This document shows, one piece after another, positions 1 through 9,198 of a DNA stretch of 64,000 nucleotides. Below the pieces are notes generated by a model. The model did no database searches and was not told the origin of the DNA. It saw only the letters and a program-made list of their open reading frames with translations. Numbering within the stretch: position 1 is the first letter of the stretch; each line of letters begins with the position of its first letter. Source of the stretch: Sphingobium sp. YR768 (GTDB taxonomy: Bacteria; Pseudomonadota; Alphaproteobacteria; Sphingomonadales; Sphingomonadaceae); contig NZ_FOGE01000008.1 of NCBI RefSeq assembly GCF_900111125.1, positions 114,245 to 178,244 of the forward strand. Reading direction: 5' to 3'. The translations under genes were made by a program, and so were the position numbers.

Positions 1-865
1 CAGACGCCATACCCAGGATGCGGGCGCGTGGGGTTAGCCCATGTGCCTTCACTGCTGCTTCACTTGCAACGATCATCGCCGCTGCGCCATCATTGATACC
101 CGAAGCATTGCCGGCCGTGACCGTGCCGTCAGGCCCGAACAGTGGTTTCAGCTTTTCCAGGACTTCTGCTGTCGTGCCCGCGCGCGGGTGCTCATCAGTG
201 GCAACCTGAAGAGTTTCGCCCTTCTTGCTCCCTGGCACGTTCACGGCCACAATTTCCTTACCCAGGAAACCGCTCGCTTGGGCCGCTGCCGCACGTTGTT
301 GGCTTCTTAGCGCAAAGGCATCCTGGTCGGCGCGACTGATTCCATATTGCTTAGCCACATTTTCGCCTGTTTGCGGCATGGTCTCGGTGCCATACAGGCC
401 ATCGAGCGCCGGGTTGACGAAACGCCAGCCCATTGTCGTGTCCTCGACTTTCTGGGAGCGGCCAAAGGCCGCATCCGACTTGCCCATGACAAAAGGCGCT
501 CGGGTCATGCTTTCGACACCACCTGCAAGTGCAAGCTCCATCTCGCCAGAACGGATCGCGCGAGCCGCCGAGCCCACCGCTTCGAGACCCGAAGCACACA
601 GACGATTGAGCGTCACGCCCGGAACGGTATGCGGCAGGCCCGCGAGCAACAGGCTCATGCGCGCGACATTGCGATTATCTTCGCCCGACTGATTGGCACA
701 ACCGTAGAATACTTCTTCGATTGCTGCAGGATCTAGGCCGATGTTGCGCGCCAACAAGGCCGTGATCGGCAATGCTCCCAGATCGTCAGCCCGCACCTTG
801 GCAAGAATGCCGCCGTAGCGCCCGATGGGAGTGCGAACAGCATCGCAGATGAATGCTTCTGTCAT
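1..865 (-). CDS. 3-oxoadipyl-CoA/acetyl-CoA thiolase, 3' part outside window
   Basis: Thiolase that cleaves a 3-oxoacyl-CoA with CoA, the last step of beta-oxidation-like degradation. The first 288 residues are visible. The N-terminus (MTEAFICDAVRTPIGRYGG) is typical of the PcaF/PaaJ 3-oxoadipyl-CoA thiolase branch, and the nucleophilic Cys lies in NRLCASG near residue 90. An NASGIND-type motif is seen near residue 265; the C-terminal His and Cys motifs lie beyond the edge. It is the last visible gene of a leftward operon, 53 bp after the aldehyde dehydrogenase. Adipate-type specificity is inferred from sequence flavour and neighbours; a general acetyl-CoA acetyltransferase is the alternative. 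Confidence 0.88.
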   Translation of the reverse strand, partial: MTEAFICDAVRTPIGRYGGILAKVRADDLGALPITALLARNIGLDPAAIEEVFYGCANQSGEDNRNVARMSLLLAGLPHTVPGVTLNRLCASGLEAVGSAARAIRSGEMELALAGGVESMTRAPFVMGKSDAAFGRSQKVEDTTMGWRFVNPALDGLYGTETMPQTGENVAKQYGISRADQDAFALRSQQRAAAAQASGFLGKEIVAVNVPGSKKGETLQVATDEHPRAGTTAEVLEKLKPLFGPDGTVTAGNASGINDGAAAMIVASEAAVKAHGLTPRARILGMAS

Positions 866-918
866 GACTTTCCTTGTGCGAAATTTAGGAATGAAGGGAC
901 ACCATAATCAACGTGACG

Positions 919-2358
919 TCAGACGTTGGCGATCACGACGGATCGCACATTGAGGTAAGCATCGAGCGCTTCGGGACCACCTTCAGTACCGTAGCCGGAA
1001 TCCTTCAAACCACCGAACGGCAGCTCAGCCGATGTCGCCGCCGGCGTGTTGATCCACAACATGCCGACCTCCACCCGGCGAGCCAGAAGGTCTGCATTCG
1101 CGAGCGACCGGGTGAATGCATAACCGGCAAGCCCGAATGAAAGGCGATTGGCTTCAGCAACTGCCTCGTCCAAGGTGTCGAAACCGCGAACGCCGGCAAC
1201 GGGACCGAAAGGCTCGTCGTTGAACAGCCGCGCATCCAGCGGGACGTCTGAGAGAATTGTTGGCTCCCAGAAGTTGCCGGTTTCGCCTATCCGGCTTCCA
1301 CCCGCGAGAAGGCTGGCACCGCGCGTGATCGCATCGTCCTGAAACTCTGCCATAGCGTTCAGGCGGCGCGCATTTGCAAGCGGACCCATCTGAATCCCCT
1401 CAGCTGTGCCGTCTCCCACCTTTATCTCCTGTGCAACGCTGACTAGCGCCTTCTCAAACTGAGGCTTTACGCTATTTTGCACCAGGAACCGGGTCGGTGA
1501 GATACAGACCTGCCCGGCATTGCGGAATTTTGCACTGCCGATGCTCTTGGCGGCCAGCTCGACGTCGGCATCGTCACAAACGATGACCGGGGCATGGCCA
1601 CCCAGTTCCATCGAGGCGCGCTTCATATGCTGCCCCGCCAGACCGGCCAGAAGTTTGCCGACCGGCGTAGAGCCGGTGAAGGTGATCTTGCGGATGATCG
1701 GGCTGGAGATCAGATATTCCGAGATTTCCGCCGGATCGCCAAACACGAGGCCCAGAACGCCTTCTGGCAAGCCGGCATCCTGAAACGCGCGAATAAGTGC
1801 GGCAGGGCTGGCCGGCGTTTCTTCCGGCGCCTTGACGATGATCGAGCAGCCGGTGGCCAGAGCTGCCGCTATCTTTCGCACGACCTGATTGATCGGGAAA
1901 TTCCAGGGCGTGAATGCGGCGACCGGTCCGACGGGATCCTTGACCACCATCTGCCGTATGGACAGGTTGCTGCGGTGCGGGACGAGGCGTCCGTAGACGC
2001 GGAACCCTTCTTCGGCGAACCATTCGATGATGTCCGCCGATGCCAGCGCTTCGCCGCGCGCTTCGGGCAAGGGCTTGCCCTGCTCCAGCGTCATTATCAT
2101 TGCAATATCGTCAGCGCGCGCCCGCATCAACGCTGCGGCTTTGCGCATGATGACGCTACGGGCTGCGGGCGTGAAGTCGCGCCATGTCGCAAAGCCGCGA
2201 TCCGCCGCATTGAGCGCCCGGTCGAGATCAGCACGGCTGGCGTGGGCGACCTTGCCGATTTCCTTGCCAGTGGCCGGATTTTCTACGGCCAGGGTTCGGC
2301 CATCGGCGGCATCCTGCCAGACATTGTCGATGAACAATTGGGTGTCGGGATATGTCAT
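919..2358 (-). CDS. NAD(P)-dependent aldehyde dehydrogenase, succinate-semialdehyde dehydrogenase type
   Basis: Oxidises an omega-oxo acid or other aldehyde to the carboxylate. At 479 aa it has normal family length. PWNFP (151-155), the general base Glu251 in ELGG and the nucleophile Cys285 in GQVC are present. Overall it resembles GabD/SSADH enzymes. Within the operon it follows an SDR by 31 bp, so it may finish oxidation of an alcohol to an acid. Next to a cyclohexanone-type monooxygenase gene, 6-oxohexanoate is an attractive but unproven substrate. Confidence 0.88.
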   Translation of the reverse strand: MTYPDTQLFIDNVWQDAADGRTLAVENPATGKEIGKVAHASRADLDRALNAADRGFATWRDFTPAARSVIMRKAAALMRARADDIAMIMTLEQGKPLPEARGEALASADIIEWFAEEGFRVYGRLVPHRSNLSIRQMVVKDPVGPVAAFTPWNFPINQVVRKIAAALATGCSIIVKAPEETPASPAALIRAFQDAGLPEGVLGLVFGDPAEISEYLISSPIIRKITFTGSTPVGKLLAGLAGQHMKRASMELGGHAPVIVCDDADVELAAKSIGSAKFRNAGQVCISPTRFLVQNSVKPQFEKALVSVAQEIKVGDGTAEGIQMGPLANARRLNAMAEFQDDAITRGASLLAGGSRIGETGNFWEPTILSDVPLDARLFNDEPFGPVAGVRGFDTLDEAVAEANRLSFGLAGYAFTRSLANADLLARRVEVGMLWINTPAATSAELPFGGLKDSGYGTEGGPEALDAYLNVRSVVIANV

Positions 2359-2389
2359 TCAAAAATCCTCCAAAGGGACAGACGTCCGC

Positions 2390-3181
2390 TCAAAGCGAAA
2401 AGCCGCCGTCTACGGCCATGGCCTGCCCAGTGACATGGGGCGCGCTGGCCAGGAATACCGCAAGTTGCCCCATATCTTCCGGCGTCTGCGCCTCGCCCTG
2501 CGGCAGTAGCGCCGACTGGTGGCGTTCCCATGACTGTTCCTCGCTTTCGCCGTCCTGCGCCCAGCGGCCCGACAGACCCGTGTCACCGCGCCACATGCCG
2601 GTGCCGACGATGCCGGGGCATAGGGCGTTGACGGTGATCCCTTCGCGCGCAACTTCCTTGGCAAAAGCGTTGGTGAAGCCGATGACGCCGAATTTGGATG
2701 CGGTATAATGGGCCAGGTCGGGGAAACCGATCTTGCCGGCGATCGATGAGGTATTGATGATACGCCCCGAACCACCCTTTCGCATCAGCGCCAGTTCCGC
2801 CTGGCAGCACAGGAATACGCCGCGCAGATTGATCGTCATCAGGTCGTCCCACTGCTGAACCGTCAGTTCGGCCACCGACCCCAAGCTGACAATGCCAGCA
2901 TTGTTGACGGCGATATCCAGTTTGCCGAAGTCACGTTCGACAGTCGCGATCATGGCCTGCACACTGGCGGGATCGCGCACATCGACCGTGATGGCCGCGC
3001 TGCGCCGACCCAGTTTCTCTATCTCGGCAGCGGTGCCGCCAGCGAGGTCGGCGTCGAAATCCGCGATCAGCACATCAGCGCCTGCTTTCGCCAGGCTCAT
3101 GGCGATGCCTGCGCCGATGCCACGGCCGCCGCCGACGATCAGGGCGATTTTGCCATCAAGGCTGAACTGGCTGTTCGTCAT
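2390..3181 (-). CDS. SDR family oxidoreductase
   Basis: Classical short-chain dehydrogenase of 263 aa. It has the nucleotide-binding GGGRGIG (17-23), NNAG, a catalytic Ser in NTSSIAG and YTASK. The ATG overlaps the stop of the upstream CoA-transferase gene by 4 bp, so the two are probably translationally coupled. It sits between acyl-CoA enzymes and an aldehyde dehydrogenase. Alcohol (for example cyclohexanol or hydroxy-acid) oxidation or 3-hydroxyacyl-CoA oxidation are both possible; the sequence alone does not decide. Confidence 0.87.
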   Translation of the reverse strand: MTNSQFSLDGKIALIVGGGRGIGAGIAMSLAKAGADVLIADFDADLAGGTAAEIEKLGRRSAAITVDVRDPASVQAMIATVERDFGKLDIAVNNAGIVSLGSVAELTVQQWDDLMTINLRGVFLCCQAELALMRKGGSGRIINTSSIAGKIGFPDLAHYTASKFGVIGFTNAFAKEVAREGITVNALCPGIVGTGMWRGDTGLSGRWAQDGESEEQSWERHQSALLPQGEAQTPEDMGQLAVFLASAPHVTGQAMAVDGGFSL

Positions 3182-4443
3182 GTCAGGATATCCTCATTTT
3201 CTTGTTGGAAATCTGGGTGTTGCGTCACCGTTCCGCTGGCGACGAGAGCGGCGATCCGGTCATCGTCAAGGCCGAGCAGGTCGCGCAGCACCATATGGCT
3301 ATGCTGGCCCAACATGGGCGGCGGCGCGCGATATTGGACGGGCGTGTCCGATAGTTTGAGCGGACTGGCCACCATTTCGAAGGCCGCATTTTGCGGATGC
3401 GGCACCTGCACCTTCATGTTCCGGGCTACGACCTGTGGTTCTTCGAGCGCTTGTGCGATAGAGTTGATCGCCCCCACTGGTACGCGCGCCGCATGGATGC
3501 GCGCCACCCATTCGTCAGCCGTTGCGCCGACTAGATGTTCGCTCAGCAGGCCATCGAGTTGCTCGCGATGAGCGATGCGATCCGCATTGGTGATGAAGCG
3601 CGAATCGGCCGACAGGTCCGGCAGCCCGATCGCAAGACATAATGCCACAAATTGCTGATCGTTGCCGCAGGCGATGATGAAGTCGCGATCGCTGGCACGG
3701 AACACCTGATAAGGCACGATGTTCGCATGGGCATTGCCATAACGACCCGGCACCTTGCCCGATGAAAGATAGTTCATCGTCTGGTTGGCAAGCGTTGCGA
3801 CCTGCACGTCCAGCAATGCCATGTCGCAATGCTGACCGCGCCCGGTCGTCTGCCGCGCAATCAGTGCCGCCTGGATCGCGATGGTCGCATAAAGCCCGGT
3901 CATCAGGTCCGCTACCGCCACGCCGACCTTTTGCGGCCCGCCGCCCGGTCGGTCGTCCCGCTCGCCGGTTATGCTCATCAGCCCGGCAAGCCCCTGAATG
4001 ATGAAATCATAGCCGGGTTCGGCCGCGCGCGGACCATCCTGCCCAAACCCGGTGATGGAACAATAGACCAGCCGGGGATTGATCGCGGCCAGGCTTTGAT
4101 AATCCAAGCCGTAACGGTCGAGCGAACCGACCTTGTAATTTTCGATCAGGACGTCAGATTTGCGCGCCAATTCACGCACGATATCCTGGCCCTCGGGCGT
4201 GGAGATATCGATCGCGACGGACATTTTGCCGCGATTGGCCGCCAGATAATAGGCTGCCTCGGTCGTTGCGTCGCCTGCATCGTCCTTCATCCAGGGCGGC
4301 CCCCAGGATCGGGTATCGTCACCATTGCCCGGCCGTTCGACCTTGATGACCTCCGCACCCAGATCGGCCAGGATCTGGCCGCACCATGGACCTGCCAGGA
4401 CACGGCTCAGGTCCAGCACGCGTATGCCGTCTAAAGCACTCAT
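3178..4443 (-). CDS. class III (CaiB/BaiF) acyl-CoA transferase
   Basis: Moves CoA between organic acids, here probably activating a carboxylate for the beta-oxidation enzymes around it. The protein begins LDGIRVLDLSRVLAGPWCGQ, the family signature. It carries GYDFI(I)QG and ends with the usual PxLGQHS segment. The start at 4443 is chosen because an AAGGA stretch lies about 6 bp upstream; an ATG at 4449 is too close to it. A longer frame reaching 4518 would overlap the previous gene. Length 421 aa is normal. Its presence instead of an alpha/beta two-subunit transferase distinguishes this locus from classical adipate (dca) clusters. Confidence 0.88.
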   Translation of the reverse strand: MSALDGIRVLDLSRVLAGPWCGQILADLGAEVIKVERPGNGDDTRSWGPPWMKDDAGDATTEAAYYLAANRGKMSVAIDISTPEGQDIVRELARKSDVLIENYKVGSLDRYGLDYQSLAAINPRLVYCSITGFGQDGPRAAEPGYDFIIQGLAGLMSITGERDDRPGGGPQKVGVAVADLMTGLYATIAIQAALIARQTTGRGQHCDMALLDVQVATLANQTMNYLSSGKVPGRYGNAHANIVPYQVFRASDRDFIIACGNDQQFVALCLAIGLPDLSADSRFITNADRIAHREQLDGLLSEHLVGATADEWVARIHAARVPVGAINSIAQALEEPQVVARNMKVQVPHPQNAAFEMVASPLKLSDTPVQYRAPPPMLGQHSHMVLRDLLGLDDDRIAALVASGTVTQHPDFQQENEDILT

Positions 4444-4489
4444 GTTCATTCCTTCACCCGATCGGGCTGTTTTTGGTCGGCCTTGCGCA

Positions 4490-6028
4490 TCAATGGCGGG
4501 AGGCGGGCTGTTCTTCATGAAGCAAGGAAAGCCCCAGTGTGGCGCGACGGCGCAGCCAGGGACCGGGACGATAGCGAGGGTCGCCTGTCAGGGCATGGAT
4601 GCGCGTCAATATCGACAACATCTTGTCTGCCCCAAGGCTGTCGCCCCAACTGAGCGGACCCTTCGGATAGCCAAGGCCTATCCGCACGGCATCATCGATG
4701 TCCTGCGGGCTGGCGATGCGCTGCTGCGCAATCTCACCGGCCAGGTTCACCACCATGGCCAGCACGCGCTGCGCCACGAAGCCGGTGCTGTCGCCGATGA
4801 ATGTCACTTTGCCGCCATCGCGCGTCAACAAGGTTCGCGCGGCGTCCGCGAAATGCGCGTCGAGCGCTGGCGTCCCCATCAAGGTTCGATGCGATCGCAC
4901 CCCTGCGAAGAGATCGATCCCGACGCTGCGGGTCGGATCGCATCCCAGGCGCAATGCCGCCGATGTGGCATCTTCGCCGAGTGGCGCGATAAGGATGAGC
5001 GAGCCGGTTTGGGGGGAATCGCCATGATCCAACGCCCCTCCACAGGCACCGACCAAAGCGGCCAGATCGGCCGTGTCGAAGTCCGCACTCGGCGCAATCC
5101 AGACCGGTGGCAACTCGGCGGCATTGATAACGGCGGCCGCCTGAACTGGGGCAGCAGACGCGGCGGCGGCGCCATAATCGTAAAATCCCCGGCCGGTCTT
5201 GCGTCCCAATTCTCTAGCGACAACCCGCTGTTCGGCGATGTAGGATGGCTTGTAGCGCGGATCGCCGTAAAATTGTTCGAAGATCGCACGGGTCGCGGGA
5301 TGCGAGACATCCAGGCCGGTGAGGTCGAACAGCTCGAACGGCCCCATGCGGAAGCCCGCCGCATCGCGCAGGATCGCATCGACCTGAGCAAAGGATGCCA
5401 CTCCTTCCTCCACGATACGCAACGCTTCGGTGCCATAGGCACGGCCAGCGTGGTTGATGATGAAACCCGGCGTGTCCTTTACCACGACACCGCGATGGCC
5501 CAGCACTTTGGCCAGGTCCGACAGCGCTTGCGTGGTCGCTTCGCTGGTGGCGATACCCGGTATGATTTCGACGACGCGCATCAACGGAACGGGATTGAAG
5601 AAGTGGAAGCCCGCAACGCGCTTGGGGTGGCGACACTCGACCGCGATCGCCGTGACGGACAGCGACGATGTGTTGGTCGCCAATATGGCGTCCGCCGAAA
5701 CCACGTCTTCCAGCTGCGCGATCAACTGCTGCTTTGCATCCAGCCTTTCGACGATCGCTTCGATGACGAGGCCGCAATCCTTGAGCGCGGCAATATCCGC
5801 CTCGGGCGACAGACAGGCCATCGCGGCTTGCGCTGCATCAGGTTTCATCTTTCCCTTGGCCACGAGCTTGTCGAAGGTCGCACGCAATCCATCACAGGCG
5901 GCCTGCGCCGCCCCTTCACGCGCATCGAACAACCGCACCTTGATGCCCGCTGCTGCGGCAATTTGGGCGATACCTGCGCCCATAACGCCTGTACCAACGA
6001 TGCCGATCGTATCTATCCGACTGTTCAT
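4490..6028 (-). CDS. 3-hydroxyacyl-CoA dehydrogenase (PaaH-like)
   Basis: NAD-dependent oxidation of 3-hydroxyacyl-CoA. At 512 aa it has the PaaH/PaaC-type length, with an N-terminal Rossmann domain (GIVGTGVMGAGIAQ, residues 8-21), NTSSLS, a central 3HCDH C-domain with HFFNP and TPGFIINHAG, and a second C-terminal 3HCDH repeat (DDAVRIGLGYPKGP). It starts 1 bp after the stop of the enoyl-CoA hydratase, a tight operon junction. The two-repeat architecture suits phenylacetate or adipate-type dicarboxyl-CoA intermediates, which is an inference from family. Confidence 0.92.
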   Translation of the reverse strand: MNSRIDTIGIVGTGVMGAGIAQIAAAAGIKVRLFDAREGAAQAACDGLRATFDKLVAKGKMKPDAAQAAMACLSPEADIAALKDCGLVIEAIVERLDAKQQLIAQLEDVVSADAILATNTSSLSVTAIAVECRHPKRVAGFHFFNPVPLMRVVEIIPGIATSEATTQALSDLAKVLGHRGVVVKDTPGFIINHAGRAYGTEALRIVEEGVASFAQVDAILRDAAGFRMGPFELFDLTGLDVSHPATRAIFEQFYGDPRYKPSYIAEQRVVARELGRKTGRGFYDYGAAAASAAPVQAAAVINAAELPPVWIAPSADFDTADLAALVGACGGALDHGDSPQTGSLILIAPLGEDATSAALRLGCDPTRSVGIDLFAGVRSHRTLMGTPALDAHFADAARTLLTRDGGKVTFIGDSTGFVAQRVLAMVVNLAGEIAQQRIASPQDIDDAVRIGLGYPKGPLSWGDSLGADKMLSILTRIHALTGDPRYRPGPWLRRRATLGLSLLHEEQPASRH

Positions 6029-6029
6029 T

Positions 6030-6815
6030 TCATAACCCCGTAAATTGCGGCCTGCGCTTTTCCATGAAGGCGGCCGCGCCCTCTTTCTGGTCCTGCGTGT
6101 CGAAAAGGAGTTGGAACGCCTTGCGCTCCAGCATCAATGCGCTTTCCAGGGGGAGGTCCGCGCCTGCCAGCATCACTTCCTTGATCTGTCGCACCGCCAT
6201 GGATGGCATGCGGGCGATGTCGATCGCGATCTCCGTTGCGCGATCGATCGTCTGCGCGTCATCGACCACTTCGCTTACGAGGCCGATCCGCAAGCCCTCC
6301 TCCGCCCCGACCATGCAGCCGGTCAGCGCCATGCGCATGGCCTGAAACTTTCCTACAGCCCGGATCAGCCGCTGCGTCCCGCCTGCTCCGGGCATCACGC
6401 CCAGCTTGACTTCGGGCTGCGCGAAACGGGCCGAACGTCCCGCCACGATGATGTCGCAATGCATCGCCAATTCGCATCCACCGCCAAGGGCAAATCCGTT
6501 GACCGCCGCCACGATCGGCACAGGACAGGACGCGATCGCCCCCCATAGCTGCTCGACTTTGCGCTGGATCATTTCGATCGGGGTGGCGTTGGCCATTTCG
6601 CCGATATCGGCGCCCGCCACGAATATGTCCGGACCGCCCGTCAGGACGATGGCGCGAATATCGGATATGCCGGATAGATTAAGGAAGATCTCCGCCAGTT
6701 CGCGCCTGATCTTCAGGTTCAACGCATTTTTTGCGTGGGGCCGATCAATGCGTATCACTGCAACGCCGCCATCGCGTATTTCAAGATGGATTTCGGGGTT
6801 CGCCGTGATTGTCAT
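6030..6815 (-). CDS. enoyl-CoA hydratase/isomerase
   Basis: Crotonase-fold protein of 261 aa that hydrates 2-enoyl-CoA. Key features are RPHAKNALN, GGPDIFVAGADIGEM (oxyanion loop) and AVNGFALGGGCELAMHCD. The C-terminus has KRRPQF, a variant of the usual crotonase ending (F.EKR.P.F). AGAGGA precedes the ATG. It is the first gene of the leftward operon, transcribed from the divergent region that carries two IclR-type palindromes. Confidence 0.92.
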   Translation of the reverse strand: MTITANPEIHLEIRDGGVAVIRIDRPHAKNALNLKIRRELAEIFLNLSGISDIRAIVLTGGPDIFVAGADIGEMANATPIEMIQRKVEQLWGAIASCPVPIVAAVNGFALGGGCELAMHCDIIVAGRSARFAQPEVKLGVMPGAGGTQRLIRAVGKFQAMRMALTGCMVGAEEGLRIGLVSEVVDDAQTIDRATEIAIDIARMPSMAVRQIKEVMLAGADLPLESALMLERKAFQLLFDTQDQKEGAAAFMEKRRPQFTGL

Positions 6816-6836
6816 GATCCTCTACCATCTTGCCAA

Positions 6837-6851
6837 TTCCGCATAGCGGAA
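6837..6851. promoter_or_regulatory. palindromic operator candidate 1 (IclR type)
   Basis: Perfect 15-bp palindrome TTCCGCATAGCGGAA: 6-bp arms with a 3-bp centre, 22 bp upstream of the enoyl-CoA hydratase ATG. The TTCCGC...GCGGAA shape fits sites known for IclR-family regulators of aromatic and dicarboxylate catabolism. A near-identical copy lies at 6989-7003. Confidence 0.72.
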
Positions 6852-6988
6852 CTATATTTCGTTGGTAAAATGAATATAGGCTTCGCGATGAGATTGTAAA
6901 GTTTCGGCGTTTTTCGAGGAAATATGATTTAATAACAGAATATTGAGTATGATTTGGCGTTTTCAATGATGAACAAAAAGCATATCGG

Positions 6989-7003
6989 TTCCGCACAGCG
7001 GAA
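6989..7003. promoter_or_regulatory. palindromic operator candidate 2 (IclR type)
   Basis: TTCCGCACAGCGGAA, identical to the 6837 site except in the central base triplet, ending 41 bp before the IclR start codon. Placed in the divergent promoter, it probably lets the IclR protein control both its own operon and the leftward one. Confidence 0.72.
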
Positions 7004-7044
7004 TATAATACCGCATTATTGACAAAATAAATCGGAGGGTTACG

Positions 7045-7920
7045 ATGAAGACCATAAAGCTGGCTACGACGCATTTGGATGAGGCGAAAAAGCTAGGAAA
7101 CGCGCCCGACGAATCAGGCGATAGCAGCGTTGGCGGCATGGAAGAGGAGAACGAAAATGACGGCGAAAAAGATCGAAACTTCGTTACGGCTTTAGCACGG
7201 GGCGTGGAATTGCTCCGTTGCTTCACGCCCTCGCAAAGCCTGCTGGGCAACCAGGAACTGGCTGCCAAGACGGGCCTGGCCAAGGCGACGGTTTCGCGTC
7301 TCACCTATACGCTCGCGCAGTTGGGCTGCCTGAAGCGGCAACCATCGTCAGGCAAATATCATCTGGACGTCGGTGTACTCGCCTTTGGCTATCAGATGTT
7401 GTCGAACCTTTCGATCAGGGCGGTGGCGCATCCTTTCATGGAGGATCTGGCGAAACATGCCCAGACCACCGTGGCGATGGCGGCGCGGGACCGGTTGCAG
7501 ATGGTGTATCTCGACGTAGTTCATGGTCAGGCGAACATGACCATGCGCCGGCAGGTCGGATCCTATCTGCCGCTGCACCTCAGTTCCATGGGGCGTGCAT
7601 GCCTCGCCGCGATGCCGGAGAAGGAACGCGAATTCCTGCTCAATCATATTCGTGAACGTCACGACACCGATTGGCGCGACATCCGTCGTGGCCTGGACCG
7701 CGCGTTCCGCGACTATGAAGATTATGGCTATTGCCTGTCTATCGGCGAATGGACGCGCGACGTGAACTCCGTGGCGGTTCCCCTGATCCACCCGGAACAT
7801 GGGATTTTGGCCTTCAATTGCGGTGGCCCCAGCTTTCAGCTGCCCAGAGAGAAGTTGGAAGACGACATCGGCCCCCGGCTCAAGCTGATGGTGGCGCAGA
7901 TACAATCCGTGGGACGGTAA
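7045..7920 (+). CDS. IclR family transcriptional regulator
   Basis: 291 aa. An acidic N-terminal tail (~45 aa) precedes an IclR winged helix (residues ~47-110; NQELAAKTGLAKATVSRLTYTLAQLG) and an IclR effector domain. GGAGGG 6 bp upstream supports the ATG at 7045. First gene of the rightward operon, divergent from beta-oxidation genes; DcaR and PcaU, known regulators of adipate and protocatechuate breakdown, belong to the same family. Likely local regulator binding the two palindromes just upstream. Confidence 0.92.
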   Translation: MKTIKLATTHLDEAKKLGNAPDESGDSSVGGMEEENENDGEKDRNFVTALARGVELLRCFTPSQSLLGNQELAAKTGLAKATVSRLTYTLAQLGCLKRQPSSGKYHLDVGVLAFGYQMLSNLSIRAVAHPFMEDLAKHAQTTVAMAARDRLQMVYLDVVHGQANMTMRRQVGSYLPLHLSSMGRACLAAMPEKEREFLLNHIRERHDTDWRDIRRGLDRAFRDYEDYGYCLSIGEWTRDVNSVAVPLIHPEHGILAFNCGGPSFQLPREKLEDDIGPRLKLMVAQIQSVGR

Positions 7921-7975
7921 GGCCCGTCCCGCCCAAGCTTAAAGAGCGCGCCCATGGGCGCCGCCAGGAGAGAAG

Positions 7976-9127
7976 ATGATACGAGATCAGGATACACTGG
8001 ACTTCCTCGTCACTACGGTCAGCCGATTTGTGGACGAAGTTCTGATCCCGCATGAAAATGAAGTCGCCGAAACGGACGAAATCCCGGACTCCGTCATTGC
8101 GGCGATGCGCGAACTCGGTCTGTTCGGTCTGACGATCCCCGAAGAATTTGGCGGCCTGGGCGTGACGATGGAGGAGGAGGTCCGCATCGTATTCGAGCTT
8201 GGCCGCGCCTCGCCCGCGTTCCGTTCCTATATCGGCACCAATAACGGCATCGGGTCGATCGGCATCCTGATTGACGGTACTCAGGCGCAGAAAGAAGAAT
8301 ATCTGCCGCGGCTGGCCAGCGGCGAATATCTCAGCGCCTTCTGCTTGACGGAACCGGATGCCGGATCGGACGCAGCATCGCTCAAAACCAGCGCGGTTCT
8401 GGACGGCGACCATTATATCCTCAACGGAACCAAGCGGTACATCACCAACGCGCCCCATGCCGGGATCTTCAGCGTGATGGCCCGCACGGACCCTGCCAAC
8501 AAACGCGCAGGCGGCATCAGCGCCTTCATCGTAGAGCGTGGCACTCCTGGCCTGTCGCTCGGCAAGCCCGATTACAAGATGGGTCAAAAGGGTGCGCATA
8601 CCTGTGACGTGGTTTTCGAAGATGTACGCATTCCCCGATCCCAGCTGATCGGCGGCGTCGAAGGCGTCGGCTTCAAGACCGCGATGAAAGTCCTCGACAA
8701 GGGTCGCCTGCATATCGCCGCCCTGGCCGTGGGCGCTGCCGAACGCATGTTGGCCGACACGTTGCGCTATGCGATGGATCGCCGCCAGTTCGGCAAGCCC
8801 ATCGCCGAACATCAGTTGATCCAAGCGATGCTGGCGGACAGCAAGGCCGAAATCTATGCCGCGCGTTGCATGGTTCTGGACGCGGCGCAGCGGCGTGATT
8901 CCGGGCAACCGATCAGCACCGAGGCATCCTGCGCCAAGATGTTTTCCACCGAAATGTGCGGCCGGGTCGCGGATCGTTGCGTCCAGATCCATGGCGGCGC
9001 CGGATATGTCAGCGAATATGCAATCGAACGCTTCTATCGCGATGTGCGCCTGTTCCGCATCTACGAAGGGACGACGCAGATCCAGCAGATCATCATCGCG
9101 AAGAATATGATGGCGGAGGCCAGCTGA
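7976..9127 (+). CDS. acyl-CoA dehydrogenase
   Basis: FAD-dependent alpha,beta-dehydrogenation of an acyl-CoA, 383 aa. The family motifs CLTEPDAGSDA and GTKRYITNA are present. The C-terminal IYEGTTQIQQIIIAKNM carries the catalytic Glu of the medium/short-chain type. AGGAGAG lies just upstream. It supplies the first oxidation of the pathway whose later steps (hydratase, dehydrogenase, thiolase) are encoded on the opposite strand. Confidence 0.94.
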   Translation: MIRDQDTLDFLVTTVSRFVDEVLIPHENEVAETDEIPDSVIAAMRELGLFGLTIPEEFGGLGVTMEEEVRIVFELGRASPAFRSYIGTNNGIGSIGILIDGTQAQKEEYLPRLASGEYLSAFCLTEPDAGSDAASLKTSAVLDGDHYILNGTKRYITNAPHAGIFSVMARTDPANKRAGGISAFIVERGTPGLSLGKPDYKMGQKGAHTCDVVFEDVRIPRSQLIGGVEGVGFKTAMKVLDKGRLHIAALAVGAAERMLADTLRYAMDRRQFGKPIAEHQLIQAMLADSKAEIYAARCMVLDAAQRRDSGQPISTEASCAKMFSTEMCGRVADRCVQIHGGAGYVSEYAIERFYRDVRLFRIYEGTTQIQQIIIAKNMMAEAS

Positions 9128-9198
9128 CGCGGCGCCCGAACCGGATGCCGCACACGGCGGCAAAGACATTCGAACATTAAAATAACTGGAGGATCGAA

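Noticed and set aside
4325..6043. 572-codon open frame on the + strand
   Set aside because: It lies wholly antisense to the 3-hydroxyacyl-CoA dehydrogenase gene; its translation is low-complexity and Arg/Gly-rich without a family signature, a usual effect of high-GC third positions.
7880..9169. 429-codon open frame on the - strand
   Set aside because: Antisense to the clear acyl-CoA dehydrogenase gene; no motif supports it.
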